The notes under the pieces: model-generated
Database searches by the model: none
What the model saw: the letters and a program-made list of their open reading frames with translations, nothing else
Told to the model about the DNA's origin: nothing
Position numbers and translations under genes: made by a program
In this document: in pieces, positions 24,319 to 34,253 of the stretch
Layout of the letters: every line of letters starts with the position of its first letter
Position numbering within the stretch: position 1 is the first letter of the stretch
Source of the DNA: Conchocele bisecta
Lineage: Eukaryota > Mollusca > Bivalvia > Lucinida > Thyasiridae
Length of the DNA stretch: 64,000 nt
NCBI GenBank assembly: GCA_029237695.1
Contig: CM055266.1
Location: forward strand, 11,425,805-11,489,804
Direction: 5' to 3'

Positions 24319-24823
24319 CGCCTTCCGGATGGACATGCACATTCGCATCAAAACAATGGATGACGAGGTAATTGACCAGTATTTTGATACATATAATCAT
24401 CATTAGATTTATTTAATTTCATTTAATAGGTATTTTAGATATTTTAAAAATTAATCTTGTTTGCGCCGAAATTCTTGTTTGCGCTATTAACAAGGTGTGT
24501 GATCACGTGGTTTCCGAACCCGATTTTCCGGAGTGACGTAATATGTGACGTCATTTTTACAGTCGATTTTCATTAAAATCTTCCTAACAAACGGACGGAT
24601 TTTGATGATATGTAGCGCACCAAATACGATGGCATATGTGTCTTATGGGTGCTCTGAAAGTTCTTTACATTAACTTATAAATTTCACAAAGAATCTACTG
24701 TAAACACATCTACAAAACATGACGTCATGCCGTTCGGAAACCACGTGATCCCCCACCTTGATTAAGGCGTACCGCCATTTTCGCAGACAAACAATGCGCA
24801 TGCGCGTGTCCATCCGGAAGGCG
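24319..24823. mobile_element. MITE inserted in the microsatellite
   Basis: The terminal inverted repeats CGCCTTCCGGATGGACATG and CGTGTCCATCCGGAAGGCG bound 505 bp inside the CGTAGTATCG array. Inner arms include ATGCACATTCGCAT-like and ATGCGCATGCGCG sequence. It hosts a second element at 24492-24759. No ORF of note. Confidence 0.8.
24492..24759. mobile_element. Nested MITE with GATCACGTGG ends
   Basis: It opens AAGGTGTGTGATCACGTGGT then TTCCGAAC, and closes GTTCGGAAACCACGTGATCC then CCCACCTT. The terminal motif resembles that of the CACGTG foldbacks, but the interior differs (GTGACGTAATATGTGACGTC, 'CATTAAAATCTTCCTAAC'). Confidence 0.8.
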
Positions 24824-25106
24824 ATACCACGATGATGATAGTACTCTCAGGAGTAAGTGAACCTATTGTTTAATTCATGCAGCACCAGACTGCAGACTGG
24901 CTGCAGGTCATGTACAAGTAGGTCCCACAGCATCCATACGAATAGTGAAAGTAGGAGAGACTGGCCTTATTGGATGGGATTCGGTTAAATTATATAGTAA
25001 AAGTATTTGGTGTGGTCTAACCTATATATACATATACAGACAGTGTTCGATATGGAATAGGGAAACAGTAATGTTGCTACTACGAGTTGTATCGGGCTAC
25101 ATAAAT

Positions 25107-25570
25107 GGCCGTGACTGGAGAAATGGTCTTATGGAATTGCTGGTCAGTCTAAATTCGGCCTTTTATCACATTCCTAGTCTGATATGGATATATACTGTTT
25201 ATTAAATTCGGAACACATACTTTATTGACTGAATGGCAAACAATGTAGGACCTGATGAAAGGCTACACTGGTTGCATCACCCATAAGTTGTGACAGGAGA
25301 AATGTGGCTTGTAGGTTTTGTGACCAGTGTAGATCCAGATCAGCCTGTGCATTCGCACAGTCTGATCAGGATCTGCACTGTTCGCCATTCTATCAATGAA
25401 GTACTCGTATGCTGCTAACAAGCAGCATATATCGTTATTAGGATCTACACTGTTCACCATTCCATCAATGAAGCACCCGTCACTAGTCAGTATAGGAGTT
25501 TGCTATTGTATCAGGAGCTACACTGACCACAAATCTCATAAGCCCCATTTCTCCAGCCACAGCCACATTT
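25107..25570. mobile_element. Foldback MITE family G, two overlapping copies
   Basis: GGCCGTGACTGGAGAAATGG starts one copy, and a second starts near 25288 (GTGACAGGAGAAATGTGGC). The inner block GACCAGTGTAGATCCAGATC and its partner CACAGTCTGATCAGGATC are present. The right end is CATAAGCCCCATTTCTCCAG then CCACAGCCAC. A tandem partial duplication is the simplest reading. Confidence 0.65.
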
Positions 25571-25972
25571 AAGTTTATAGTCTGAAGATGTATTGATTGT
25601 CCCTGGCTGGGAGTCTATGGTTAGAAAAATATAAGGCGCATGTACTTTAAAGCTTCTAGCGCACATTCATAAAATGAAGTCCATTGAACCTGACTTTGAG
25701 AATGGAGGTCTCATTTTGGGACTATCAAATGAAAATATGTATTTTCCAACAACTTTAAAGCAAATTAAAGTCATTTGACATTGACTTATTGGGTGTTGCG
25801 CAGCATGTGTGGGCTTTACAATTAGCATACATTGTATCATAGCCCAAAGACCTTCAGCATTATACACGCACCTGCTATAATTTCCAATACCAAGTTGTTG
25901 TTTCTGTGTATGTAAAGGGGTGGAGCTTAGAATGTGGTGTAACTAAAGGGGTGGAGCCTAATTTAATGAGAT
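25571..25972. other. Unassigned spacer
   Basis: It includes a small direct repeat, AAAGGGGTGGAGC (25914 and 25946). No gene was seen. Confidence 0.4.
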
Positions 25973-26043
25973 GCCGTGCAATAATTGCCGTGCGTGTATC
26001 TGAAACGTATGGGCACTTACACGCACGGCAATTATTGCACGGC
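25973..26043. repeat. Hairpin, ~70 bp
   Basis: GCCGTGCAATAATTGCCGTG pairs with CACGGCAATTATTGCACGGC across a loop of about 30 bp. No other copy seen. Confidence 0.8.
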
Positions 26044-26298
26044 TGTTCCTCTCAATGACCGAATGATGTCAACAGGAAATGTGCCAGACAACGCGTATAT
26101 GACGATAGCAACGGCCTTCACAACGTAAACATGGCAGGTGAAGGGACTTCCCCCCCACCTGGCACTAGAATTCTGTTTGGACCGTGTCAATTCCGTGGCA
26201 GGTCGAGCGATCAAAAACGGCTCCTGTCATTAATGAGCCGCGCCCACATAGAATTGCGCATGTGCCAATTTTCCATATTTGCCAAATGATACAAATCA

Positions 26299-26377
26299 GT
26301 TAGATCATAAAATTGCACGTGCATTTGATTATAAGGCCTCGTTTAAATCAAATACACTTGCAATTTTATGATCTAAC
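26299..26377. repeat. Hairpin, ~79 bp
   Basis: GTTAGATCATAAAATTGCA and GCATTTGAT on the left match ATCAAATACACTTGCAATTT then TATGATCTAAC on the right. Confidence 0.8.
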
Positions 26378-26605
26378 TATTACTAGTTTAACCTTGAGCA
26401 AAGATGATATCAAATGAAACTATGGACGATTATAAATCAGCATATGAGATTCAAGTCAATCTCCCATTGTTGCAGAGATATAAGGTACTTAATAACTTTA
26501 ACACAGATGTTGCAAAAAACAAAAACGCAAATGTCGATATTGACCTTGCATATGGGGGCGAATGGGTCTGCTATAGAATAGATGGATGATGATAAACAGA
26601 ATTTT

Positions 26606-26677
26606 TATTATACTGAATTTATTACATTATCACAGCCATTTTGGCTGTGATAATGTGTAATAAATTCAGTATAATAT
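26606..26677. repeat. Solo central hairpin of MITE family D
   Basis: TTATACTGAATTTATTACAT then TATCACAGCC folds on its complement around CATTTTGG. The same palindrome is the core of family D at 31569-31881, 37827-38139 and 39477-39785, but the D flanks are missing here. Confidence 0.85.
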
Positions 26678-26830
26678 GCTTATGAAGGGCTCAATCACCC
26701 AGACTTACGATATCAGATATGTGCTAAAATGTGGATATTAATGGAAAGTTTGATATTTGGCGGCCATCTTGGATTGATGCAAATATGACGCTGCTTCCTA
26801 AAAATACTCCATCTATTGCATATTTTCAAA

Positions 26831-26905
26831 TACAGTGGAACCTCTCTAACTGGACACCCTGTGATGTCCCAGGGTGTCTGGTTTAGAGAGGTAGGTTCCG
26901 CTGTA
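26831..26905. mobile_element. Tigger/pogo-like hairpin MITE
   Basis: TA-CAGTGGAACCTCTCTAACT then GGACACC is mirrored by GGGTGTCTGGTTTAGAGAGG then TAGGTTCCGCTG-TA. CAGTGGAACCTCT-type ends with a TA target are typical of pogo/Tigger elements. The element is nearly all terminal repeat. Confidence 0.7.
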
Positions 26906-27245
26906 AACCATACAGATGACTACTTCATTACACGCCTGAGTGCTTTGCGATCACGAACAGACTTTATCATCGGATATAAATGACAATGAACTTGAAAAAT
27001 GACTACTTTAATTTAAATCGCTAAAAGAGTTAAACAGAGAACACTGATATGAAACAAATATGGAAATCTGGCGGCCATCTTGAAAAAGTTGATGAATTCT
27101 GCCACAAGTACACTCGTTCCCGTTATTCAGGGGGAGGGGTGGTGGGGGGGGGGTGAACATAAGATTGTTCATTGTTATCATTTTCTCGTTACGGCTGAAC
27201 ACACTCTCAGTAAACCCGTTTTTTTGTTGTACCATATAAGTTTTC

Positions 27246-27440
27246 GGCGCTGGCGTAAAATGTTTCACGTCAAAAGATGCACCAGTTGCCTGACGAGATG
27301 CCACTGAGCTATCACAGAAACACCTTTTTCATATAGTACATGTTACTTGACGAAAATGTGCATCTTCTGTATGTAGCTGAATGGGAATTCGTCAGGAATG
27401 CGGCACCTATTTCGACGTGAAACATTTTACGCCGGAGCGG
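27246..27440. repeat. Inverted pair of tRNA-like units
   Basis: GGCGTAAAATGTTTCACGTC at 27252 is mirrored by GACGTGAAACATTTTACGCC near 27433. Read outwards-in, each arm has an A-box-like stretch (ATAGCTCAGTGGCA on the minus strand, GTAGCTGAATGGGA on the plus) followed by TCGTCAGG. This suggests two head-to-head copies of a tRNA-derived SINE head. B boxes are weak. Confidence 0.4.
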
Positions 27441-27569
27441 AGTGCAGCACCAGTATAATTTGATAACGATTTCGTCATGCAGCGCCACATGAATATACAT
27501 GTACTTGTACTCATACATCATATACATCCAGCAAACTAATAATTAGTGATACTAGTAGCATGCTTACAT

Positions 27570-27865
27570 AATTGAGACACGCCACGTGATTTTGTACCTT
27601 CGGACATCTGCGTAATTTCATTAAATACAATTACAAAATTGACAATATTTTTCATAAATAAAGGCAAAAGTTGACAAAATTTCAGAGTACATGCGGATTA
27701 TTCCGCATGTACTCTGAAATTTTGTCAACTTTTGCCTTTATTTACGAAAAATATTTTAAATTGCGCCAACTTTTGACGCCATATACAGAAAACACTGTAA
27801 ATTTTGTAAACGTCGTATTTCATGAAATTACGCAGATGTCCGAAATCACATGGCGTGTCTCAATT
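27570..27865. mobile_element. Foldback MITE (AATTGAGACACGCC ends)
   Basis: Outer arms AATTGAGACACGCCACGTGA and TCACATGGCGTGTCTCAATT enclose GGACATCTGCGTAATTTCAT and its complement. The centre (27690-27740) pairs 'AAAATTTCAGAGTACATGCG' with its complement. Related but diverged hairpins lie at 38930-39100 and 56738-56905. Confidence 0.8.
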
Positions 27866-27978
27866 AGTACAATGTATATGTATTTAGTTTACTTTGTGGG
27901 ATTTGTTCCTTTAGCTGAATATATTTCTCTCGACTAAGTCGTGCAATTACACACACTGTTCCGTTCTCTCTGTTACAG

Positions 27979-28262
27979 GTCCGGGTTACCAGCAACCAAT
28001 ATCGCAGACACTGATCTCTGCTAGTCCCACATCCACTGACACCAAGAAAACACCGTCCGCCCAGGGCTTGATGTCCTCCTATAACTGCCGATTCTGCGGC
28101 AAATACCTGGTTGGCGGCAAAACGGCGGTCACTCTCCACGAGCGTATACATACAGGTGAAAAGCCATTCGCATGCACGTACTGTAACAAGCGGTTTAACG
28201 TCAAGGGGAATATGAGAGCACACCTGGTGACGCATTACCAACAACATGGCCAGACCGAGTGA
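27979..28262 (+). CDS. Terminal exon with two C2H2 zinc fingers
   Basis: The exon follows the acceptor TCTGTTACAG at 27978. After the split-codon bases GT it reads PGYQQPISQTLISASPTSTD, then a Ser/Thr/Lys spacer, to a TGA at 28260-28262. Finger 1 is CRFCGKYL...HERIH, linked by TGEKPFA to finger 2, CTYCNKRF...HLVTH. Finger 1 has 14 residues between its second Cys and first His instead of 12, a small departure from the standard. The C-terminus is YQQHGQTE. Spacer-plus-two-fingers and the two-base phase equal those of 11534-11811, so both may be alternative 3' ends of one upstream transcription-factor gene. The donor exon is not in view. A decayed copy of the exon's last bases and 3'UTR follows at 28522-28650. 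Confidence 0.85.
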
Positions 28263-28521
28263 ATGGTTGGGTAACAGTTTCACACATACATCACTGGAAT
28301 GGAATATATAATCCATGTTAATTTCCAGACGATTTTAGTAATTAGATATTTTCGTATTTTGTAAAATGAAAACTTAGAGACTATCGGTAAATGGTGCAGA
28401 TCCTGATGAGATGGCTCGTTTCGAGCCGGGTCATCAGGAGGTACATCGTTTACAAACATTATAACGGATATATGTAGTTCTGATACGGGTCGAGCAAATA
28501 AGGATGTACCGTTTGTTAGAA
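28263..28521 (+). other. Probable 3'UTR of the zinc-finger exon
   Basis: Non-coding sequence after the stop at 28262, with no clear polyadenylation site assigned. A hairpin pairs GATGAGATGGCTCGTTTCG with CGAGCCGGGTCATC-like sequence near 28398-28436. Confidence 0.4.
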
Positions 28522-28650
28522 GCGATACCAACAGCATGGACTGATTGAGTGAATGGTCGGTTAACATTTTCATCACCGAGTCACTGCAATGGAATATTCC
28601 ATTAATTTTCAGACAATTTTGGTAATGAGGAAATTGATGTTTTGTAAAAT
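28522..28650 (+). pseudogene. Decayed duplicate of the zinc-finger exon end and 3'UTR
   Basis: CGATACCAACAGCATGGAC then TGATTGAGTGAATGGTCGG matches CATTACCAACAACATGGCC then AGACCGAGTGAATGGTTGG at 28232-28270. The similarity continues through 'TCACTGCAATGGAATAT', 'TTAATTTTCAGACAATTTTG' and TTTTGTAAAAT. The offset is about 290 bp. Finger residues upstream are no longer recognisable. Confidence 0.65.
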
Positions 28651-28822
28651 TACCAATACCTTGTATGTACGCCGAAAAAAACAAATTCCGGGTACATGTA
28701 GTTCGCCACCATGTCGGCCTGTCCGAAAAAGTTAACAGGTTTCGGCTACCTACTGTCTTTGTTATCGTATGTCGGATTGGCTTGAAACTTCATATACATG
28801 TACTTATTTGCCACCATGAATC

Positions 28823-29118
28823 AGGGCTCCAGATAAGCTGCGCATTTGCTTAAATACCCAATTGAAATAGCCAAATATTGCATAGTTTTCTTATTTTCCA
28901 TGAAGAAACATCTTGGTATTTCATTAGAATTGTCTCGACAATTTGAATGAAATGCCAAGACATATTTTCATTTCGAAGCAAACTATTCAATAATTGCTGT
29001 CTGTTGTGTAAACAGTAGTGTGATTTTATTTTACCCAATTAAAATTTTTGAAATACCCAATTGCTTCAGAAATGATGGAGTAACAATACTCAATTACTAA
29101 TTCCTTATCTGGAACCCT
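28823..29118. mobile_element. Foldback MITE family E
   Basis: It begins AGGGCTCCAGATAAGCTGCG and ends CCTTATCTGGAACCCTGA. The central hairpin TTGGTATTTCATTAGAATTG is around 28912-28958. It is shorter than other copies because part of the left arm is deleted. Confidence 0.85.
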
Positions 29119-29190
29119 GATGAATATTTTCATTCTCTAGATCACCCATCTCCCCTGTGCTGCAAATGATTTAGAAATATGTAGTGCATA

Positions 29191-29401
29191 TACCGTAATT
29201 ACCCTAAATATTCGGACGAGCAAACAGTGTAGACCCAGACCAGCCTGCTCCTGAAGGAGCAGTCTGATCAGGGTCTGCACTATTTGCCATTTTCACAGAA
29301 TTCTTCGGAGGCCTCATTGGACAACATAATCAACTTGATAAATGTTTATGACCCTAATAACAATTGGTTTTGGTGTCCGAATATTTAGGGTAATTATGGT
29401 A
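29191..29401. mobile_element. MITE with TACCGTAATTACCC ends, G fragment inside
   Basis: TACCGTAATTACCCTAAATA then TTCGGAC at the left is mirrored by GTCCGAATATTTAGGGTAAT then TATGGTA. Inside is the repeat G palindrome (GTGTAGACCCAGACCAGCC to CTGATCAGGGTCTGCAC). TA-flanked, pogo-like ends; non-autonomous. Confidence 0.8.
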
Positions 29402-29449
29402 GTCATCACTGTCGGTCGGTCGGTTTGTCCATCTGTCTGTCTGTCTGTC

Positions 29450-29607
29450 TGTTATTAGGGCCCCGCCGAGAATAGGCGGTGCCCTATAGGTTTCGCCCTG
29501 TCTGTTCGTCCGTTTATATTTTTTAAGTTTTTGTAACAGTTTCTCAAATCACCTATAAGTTATGTTTGCCTTCAGCTAATATCTTCATATTGCACACATG
29601 CATTACC
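29450..29607 (+). mobile_element. 5' end of a further Helentron-like family
   Basis: The imperfect palindrome TAGGGCCCCGCCGAGAATA then GGCGGTGCCCTATA is followed by CTGTCTGTTCGTCCG. Downstream, TCTCAAATCACCTATAAGTT and CTTCAGCTAATATCTTCATA recur at 30757-30830, so the element may resume there after the insertions of 29608-30695. Confidence 0.6.
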
Positions 29608-30178
29608 TACTGTCTGTTTCACGAAAGCTGCCCAAATTTTACGGCCATATAGACAATTCAAAAACAATATTATTTTCGCTAATATTAAATTACAAAGGAA
29701 AATTTAAGAATGAGCCTTCTTTTTATTTTGTGAAATTCGGTCAAATATTGATTTTATTACGAAAAATTGATTTGTCTATGGGAATTTAACATGGGGGAAA
29801 AAGTGGTAAGGAAGTGTGTGAGGAGTCAAAAAAAAGAATTTTTTGGAAATTGACTCCGAAACCTGACTAGATAGCTTGGATATGATCTAACTTAGAAAAC
29901 AAAAGTTAAATTTTAAAAATCGGTCCAGTATTTTTAAAATTCAAAAAAATTTGCCCATGTTAAATCCCCATAGACATCTTCACTCTGTGAAGATGTCTAT
30001 GGGGATTTAACATGGGGAAATTGTTTTTTCGCAATAAAATCAATATTTGACCAAATTTCACGAAATAAAAAGAAGGCTCATTCTTAAATTTTCCTCAAAT
30101 TTAATATTATCAAAAAAAATATTGTTTTTGAATTGTTTATATGGCCGTAAAATTTGGGCAGCTTTCGTGAAACAGACT
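29608..30178. mobile_element. Foldback MITE family A, full copy
   Basis: It starts TACTGTCTGTTTCACGAAAG and ends GCTTTCGTGAAACAGACTA. The centre (29957-30016) pairs CATGTTAAATCCCCATAGAC with its complement around ACTCTGTGAAG. No ORF of note. Confidence 0.9.
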
Positions 30179-30202
30179 ATAATAACGATATACTCTTCCA
30201 CG

Positions 30203-30695
30203 TTAAAGGTACATGCTCATTCAGTAGGCACAAAATGTTCTTTATATCAGATATATCATCGGAGACATTTTCTGGCAAAATAAACATTCATTCAACATCA
30301 CCCCACGTATTGATTGGCATTATTATACATTTTATATCAGACGTAAATTTCCACAACCGTGTTTCCTTAAAATATTAATGGGCATTGCTATTCATTATCT
30401 GTATTTATTTTTTGGCTGCAATGATCATAGTTTATAATCTATCGAAAAAAATAAATTCATGCGACACATTTAATTAGTATAAATAATAATAAAAAAATAT
30501 CATGTCTCATTTGCATATGAAAATAGCCTGATACCACCGCGAGTCACTGTCAGTAAAATAAATATTACTAAATGATTATATCTGTATAGCGGGCACTCGT
30601 AAGTTTTAGAACTGGTGGAATAGCGACACAATTATACACTTATTTAATTCCTATAAAGACCATTTTGTGCTTACCGAGTGTGCATGTATCTTTAA
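30203..30695. mobile_element. TTAA-flanked element, internally deleted copy
   Basis: TTAA-AGGTACATGC starts and GCATGTATCT-TTAA ends the element. The interior keeps 'CATTTGCATATGAAAATAGC', GCGAGTCACTGTCAGTAAA and GCGGGCACTCGTAAGTTTTA, also found at 38367-38758 and 52243-52963. It lacks the ORF block of the longer copies. Confidence 0.75.
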
Positions 30696-30715
30696 TACAA
30701 TTACCCTCGCTACTG

Positions 30716-31284
30716 ATCGTATGCCCGTCCGTCTGTATGTTTATTTTTTTTGAAAGTTTATCAAATCACCTGTAAGTTCTCTTTACCTTCAGCTAATATC
30801 TTCATATGGCACACATGCATTACTTAGTACATCCTTCCACATTAATACAATTACCCTCGCTACTGAAATGAAAAGTCATTTGGCCTTAACCTTGGGCATG
30901 AAAGCCACACGGGTGAGCTATGGAATGAAAATATGGATGATGATAAAGAAGTATATGAAGTATCGAGTCAATCTGACTTACGGTTGCAGTCTTGCAGATA
31001 TACTAGTATTGTGTACTTAAACACGTTAACACAAATATTTAAAAAACTTTAATTCAAAGTAATTTAACCTTGTCATTGGGCATGAAAGCCACACGGGTGA
31101 GCTATAGAATGAAAATATGGATGATGATAAAGAAGTATATGAAGTTTCGAGTCAATTCGACTTACGAATTGAGAGATAATAGGTACCCAAAATCTTTAAG
31201 GCAAATCTTACAGACGGATGAACAGACGGACGAACGGAAATACAAAAACTATAACCCTCAACATTTATTATTTAATAGTGTTTA
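30716..31284 (+). repeat. Tandem units of ~187 bp (GAAAATATGGATGATGATAA type)
   Basis: CCGTCCGTCTGTATG leads. Two units at 30863-31010 and 31052-31195 share TTGGGCATGAAAGCCACACG, GTGAGCTAT..AATGAAAAT, ATGAAGT.TCGAGTCAAT.. and ACTTACG. An inverted relation to 400-840 is evident. Some reading frame is open across the second unit, but it is repeat sequence. Confidence 0.65.
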
Positions 31285-31460
31285 ATGGCCTGTCATCAGC
31301 TAAGGTCATTTTAGGGGTGGAATCCCATATATTGTGAGGGGGGAACAGGGTGTAAATCCCAAAATCAGAACTGAATATTTACAAAAATCTATATATATTC
31401 AGCCCTGAAATTAGAACCTGATCTGGTGCCAGTCCTCATCACACCAGTCACTTAGCTCCA
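31285..31460 (-). repeat. SINE-like repeat
   Basis: Reverse complement of the 2185-2392 repeat: GGCCTGTCATCAGCTAAGGT, GGTGGAATCCCATATAT, 'TATTCAGCCCTGAAATTAGA', ACCTGATCTGGTGCCAGTCC, then CACTTAGCTCCACTCCCC. Confidence 0.6.
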
Positions 31461-31568
31461 CTCCCCAAAATTAATAGGATTAGTACTACTCTTAATACTT
31501 TTATAATGCCTATAACCGGGTTCAACTTTCATGTACCAGAAAGCCAAAAATGTACCTGAGGGTCAAAC

Positions 31569-31881
31569 CAGTAGCCGATTTCATCAAAATTGCAAAGTAT
31601 ACTTATCTTAGCAAAGTATACTTTGGGGGAGTATACTCATTTATTTTCCCCCGAAATCAATTATTTCATATAGAACTAACGACTGCATATATTTGATGAT
31701 TAAAAGTATGCAGAATTATTATACTGAATTTATTACATTATCACAGCCAAAATGGCTGTGATAATGTAATAAATTCAGTATAATAAAAATTAATAAATTT
31801 ATCCTAAAATTGAAAATTTCTCCCTCAAAGTATACTTTGCTAGATAAGTGTACTTCGCGATGTTGGTGAAATAGGCTACTG
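31569..31881. mobile_element. MITE family D
   Basis: CAGTAGCCGATTTCATCAAA then ATTGCAAAGTATAC opens and GTATACTTTGC.. to TGGTGAAATAGGCTACTG closes. The centre is the TTATACTGAATTTATTACAT hairpin. Copies: 37827-38139 and 39477-39785. Confidence 0.9.
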
Positions 31882-31983
31882 AGATATCGGGGTTCTGGTA
31901 AGGATATGATGAAACCCATTGTTAAATGAACCATTCACATATTCCCAACGAACCGCCCAAATACCTGCCAGGGGGAGGGGTAT

Positions 31984-32922
31984 AACAAGACTCCCACCAC
32001 AGAAGCAGTATTGCGCCTGCCGAGGCATTTGACCATAACGTGATCATGTGCATGTGCTAAAGTAAACATCACAAAAACCGCCAGAAAAGTGCAATATGAA
32101 AAAGGTCAAGGTTGAAGAAACTGTTTGACATAAAAAAATGCCTAAGCGTTTCCACAACCATGTGAAGGTCAAAAAGGTCAAGGTCATGTTAATGATGGCA
32201 TGAGTGTGTTCCAAATGCTTACACGTACAAAGTGTCCAAATATTGACGCAAGTAATATTAATGTTATATGATGATGAAGAAACTTGTACAAACTTTTTGA
32301 TGCAAAAAATGTTTTCACAAAAATGTGAAGGTACAAAAGGTCAATGTCATGTTGCTGGCAGTGGAGTGTGTTACTGGAGTGCGTTTCAAATTCTTGCATA
32401 TATCAAGTGTCCAGATATTGAAGCAATCCATCAAGTAATATAAATGTAATACGATGATGATGATGATGAAGACAGTTGTAACAAACTTGTTGACACAAAC
32501 AAAAATGGCTAAGAGATTCCGCAACAATGTGAAGATGAAAAGGTTAAGGTCATGTTAATGCTGACATGAATGTGTTCCTAATGCTCATATATAATTACCA
32601 AGTGTCCAAATATTGAAGCAATCCGTCAAGTAATATTAAAGTTAAACCATGATGAAGAAGCTTGTAGAAACTATAAAAAAAATGGCTAAGTGTTTCCGCA
32701 AAAATGTGAAGGTAAACAAACCAAGGTCATGTTATTGGCGGCATGAGTGTGTTCCAAATGCTCACCTGTATCAAGTGACCAAATATTGAAGCAATCTGTC
32801 GAGTAATAATATAGTTATACCATGATGACGAAGCTTGTACAAATTTTTTGGACATTTCGGACGACGACGACGGAAAAAGCTTGTCAATTATAGTCACGCC
32901 TGTCGCGCCTTCTGCTAAATCA
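31984..32922 (-). mobile_element. Helentron-like element, ~183-bp tandem core (family 4)
   Basis: Read on the minus strand, the 3' end is CGGCAGGCGCAATACTGCTT then CTGTGGTGGGAGTCTTGT, matching the end at 1926. The 5' part has TTAGCAGAAGGCGCGACAGG and TTTTTCCGTCGTCGTCGTCC. Four to five core units carry AAATGTGAAGG, AAGGTCATGTTA, 'GTGTTCCAAATGCT', 'AAGTGTCCAAATATTGA' and GATGATGAAGAA. The core is unrelated to that at 905-1926, so the ends and cores have evolved separately. Confidence 0.7.
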
Positions 32923-33117
32923 TGCCCGACAAAAATGAATGTGAGAGGCAAACCAGGGATATCGGGATTCCAGTAAAGATGATTTATTTCTTTAATGGTA
33001 TTTATGTCATTTTAAGTCGGTTTAGCTGGGTCGATTATCAGTTGTTAAGTCCCATCGTTAATAGACCCTTCACATGCTCCCAACCAGCCGTCCGCCCGGT
33101 TCGTCTGTCCCAGGTAT

Positions 33118-33267
33118 GCAGGGATTCCGCTGGCGATCGCCACTTTCGCAATTGCGATAAAAAATTACAATTTTCGAAAATAAAATCGCCACTTCAAAAA
33201 AAAAAAAAAAAAAAAATTATTTTTTTTGAAGTGGCAATTTTTTTTTTTTCCCCAACGGAATTCCTGG
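33118..33267. mobile_element. Foldback MITE family F
   Basis: It starts GCAGGGATTCCGCTGGCGAT and ends CCAACGGAATTCCTGG. ATCGCCACTTC meets GAAGTGGCAAT across an A/T-run centre. Copies: 42936-43092, 44119-44282, 48896-49046; fragments in 10203-10397 and near 45830-45910. Confidence 0.85.
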
Positions 33268-33570
33268 GTATGTGTTAAAGGTTTTGGCCACTACTATCTC
33301 TGTCACCGCAAGTTGAATTGGCTTGAAACTTCATACACTTATTTGTCATCATCCATATTTTCATTCCATAGCCCACTCATGCGGCCCGTTGTTTCAGTGA
33401 ACATAATAATGGCCATGTTATATAAAAAACCAACACTTCTTCAAGTATATTCTTGTATAGCATTTGTGTTGTATATTAAATATGTAGTTATTCACACATC
33501 TACATGTACGTGTTATTCAATATGTGACTCCAACCTCAGCAACCAACATGCAGACTAGGATGAGATGATC

Positions 33571-33943
33571 AGTGCTCCAGATAAGCTGCGTATTTGCTTA
33601 AATACCCAATGAAAATTGCCAAAAACCCAATTGAAATCAGAAGTATCAAAAAGTGGTACCTTTATCATGCTGCTGAAAACAATAAACAGACCACAAATAT
33701 AGCATATTTTTCTTATTTTCAATGAGAACACATCTTGGTATTTCATTAGAATTGTCTCCTGGGAGACAATTCTAATGAAATACCAAGACACGTTTTCATT
33801 TCAAAGCAAACCATTCAATTGTTGTCTGTTGATGTGTAAACAGTGTGATTTTATTTTACCCAATTAAAATTTTGAAACACCCAATTGCTTCAGAAATGAT
33901 GGAGTGACAATACTCAATTACTAATTCCTTATCTGGAGCCCTG
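33571..33943. mobile_element. Foldback MITE family E
   Basis: GCTCCAGATAAGCTGCGTAT opens and TTCCTTATCTGGAGCCCTG closes. The central hairpin around 33735-33790 is well preserved. Confidence 0.9.
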
Positions 33944-34039
33944 GATGATCATTATATTTAAGGCTACAAACAGTGAAAGTGAATGGGTTAAACGTCCAAG
34001 CAACATCTATGTTGGGATGGGAACTTGGTTTCAAGTCTT

Positions 34040-34150
34040 ATCCGAAACACCTGTGGGATGGAAGTATTTAGGACGCCCGGAGTGTGATTGAACTCGCAAC
34101 CTCTGGTTTTCAATTTGGAAACCACGTGCCCTGACCTCTAGGCCACAATT
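34040..34150 (-). repeat. tRNA-derived SINE head
   Basis: On the minus strand the sequence has an A box TGGCCTAGAGG (34146-34136), an anticodon-like region with GTGGTTTCCAAATTGAAAAC, then a B-box-like GGTTGCGAGTTCAATCACA. The tRNA-like fold and spacing are reasonable. Flanking GGTGTTTCGGATAAGACTTG would be the SINE body. Not an intact tRNA: the B box departs from GGTTCRANYCC. Confidence 0.55.
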
Positions 34151-34253
34151 CATCCCTTCTAATGCTACATACATGTATAAATTTTGCAGTAGAATAATTA
34201 ATTACATGAAGCTACATGCCTTGTCACCGTACATTATCGATAGCTTTGGCCAA

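Noticed and set aside
23000..25460. Frames reading M(A/V)NS(A/V)DP... on the minus strand
   Set aside because: They are translations of the repeat G MITE palindrome, not genes.
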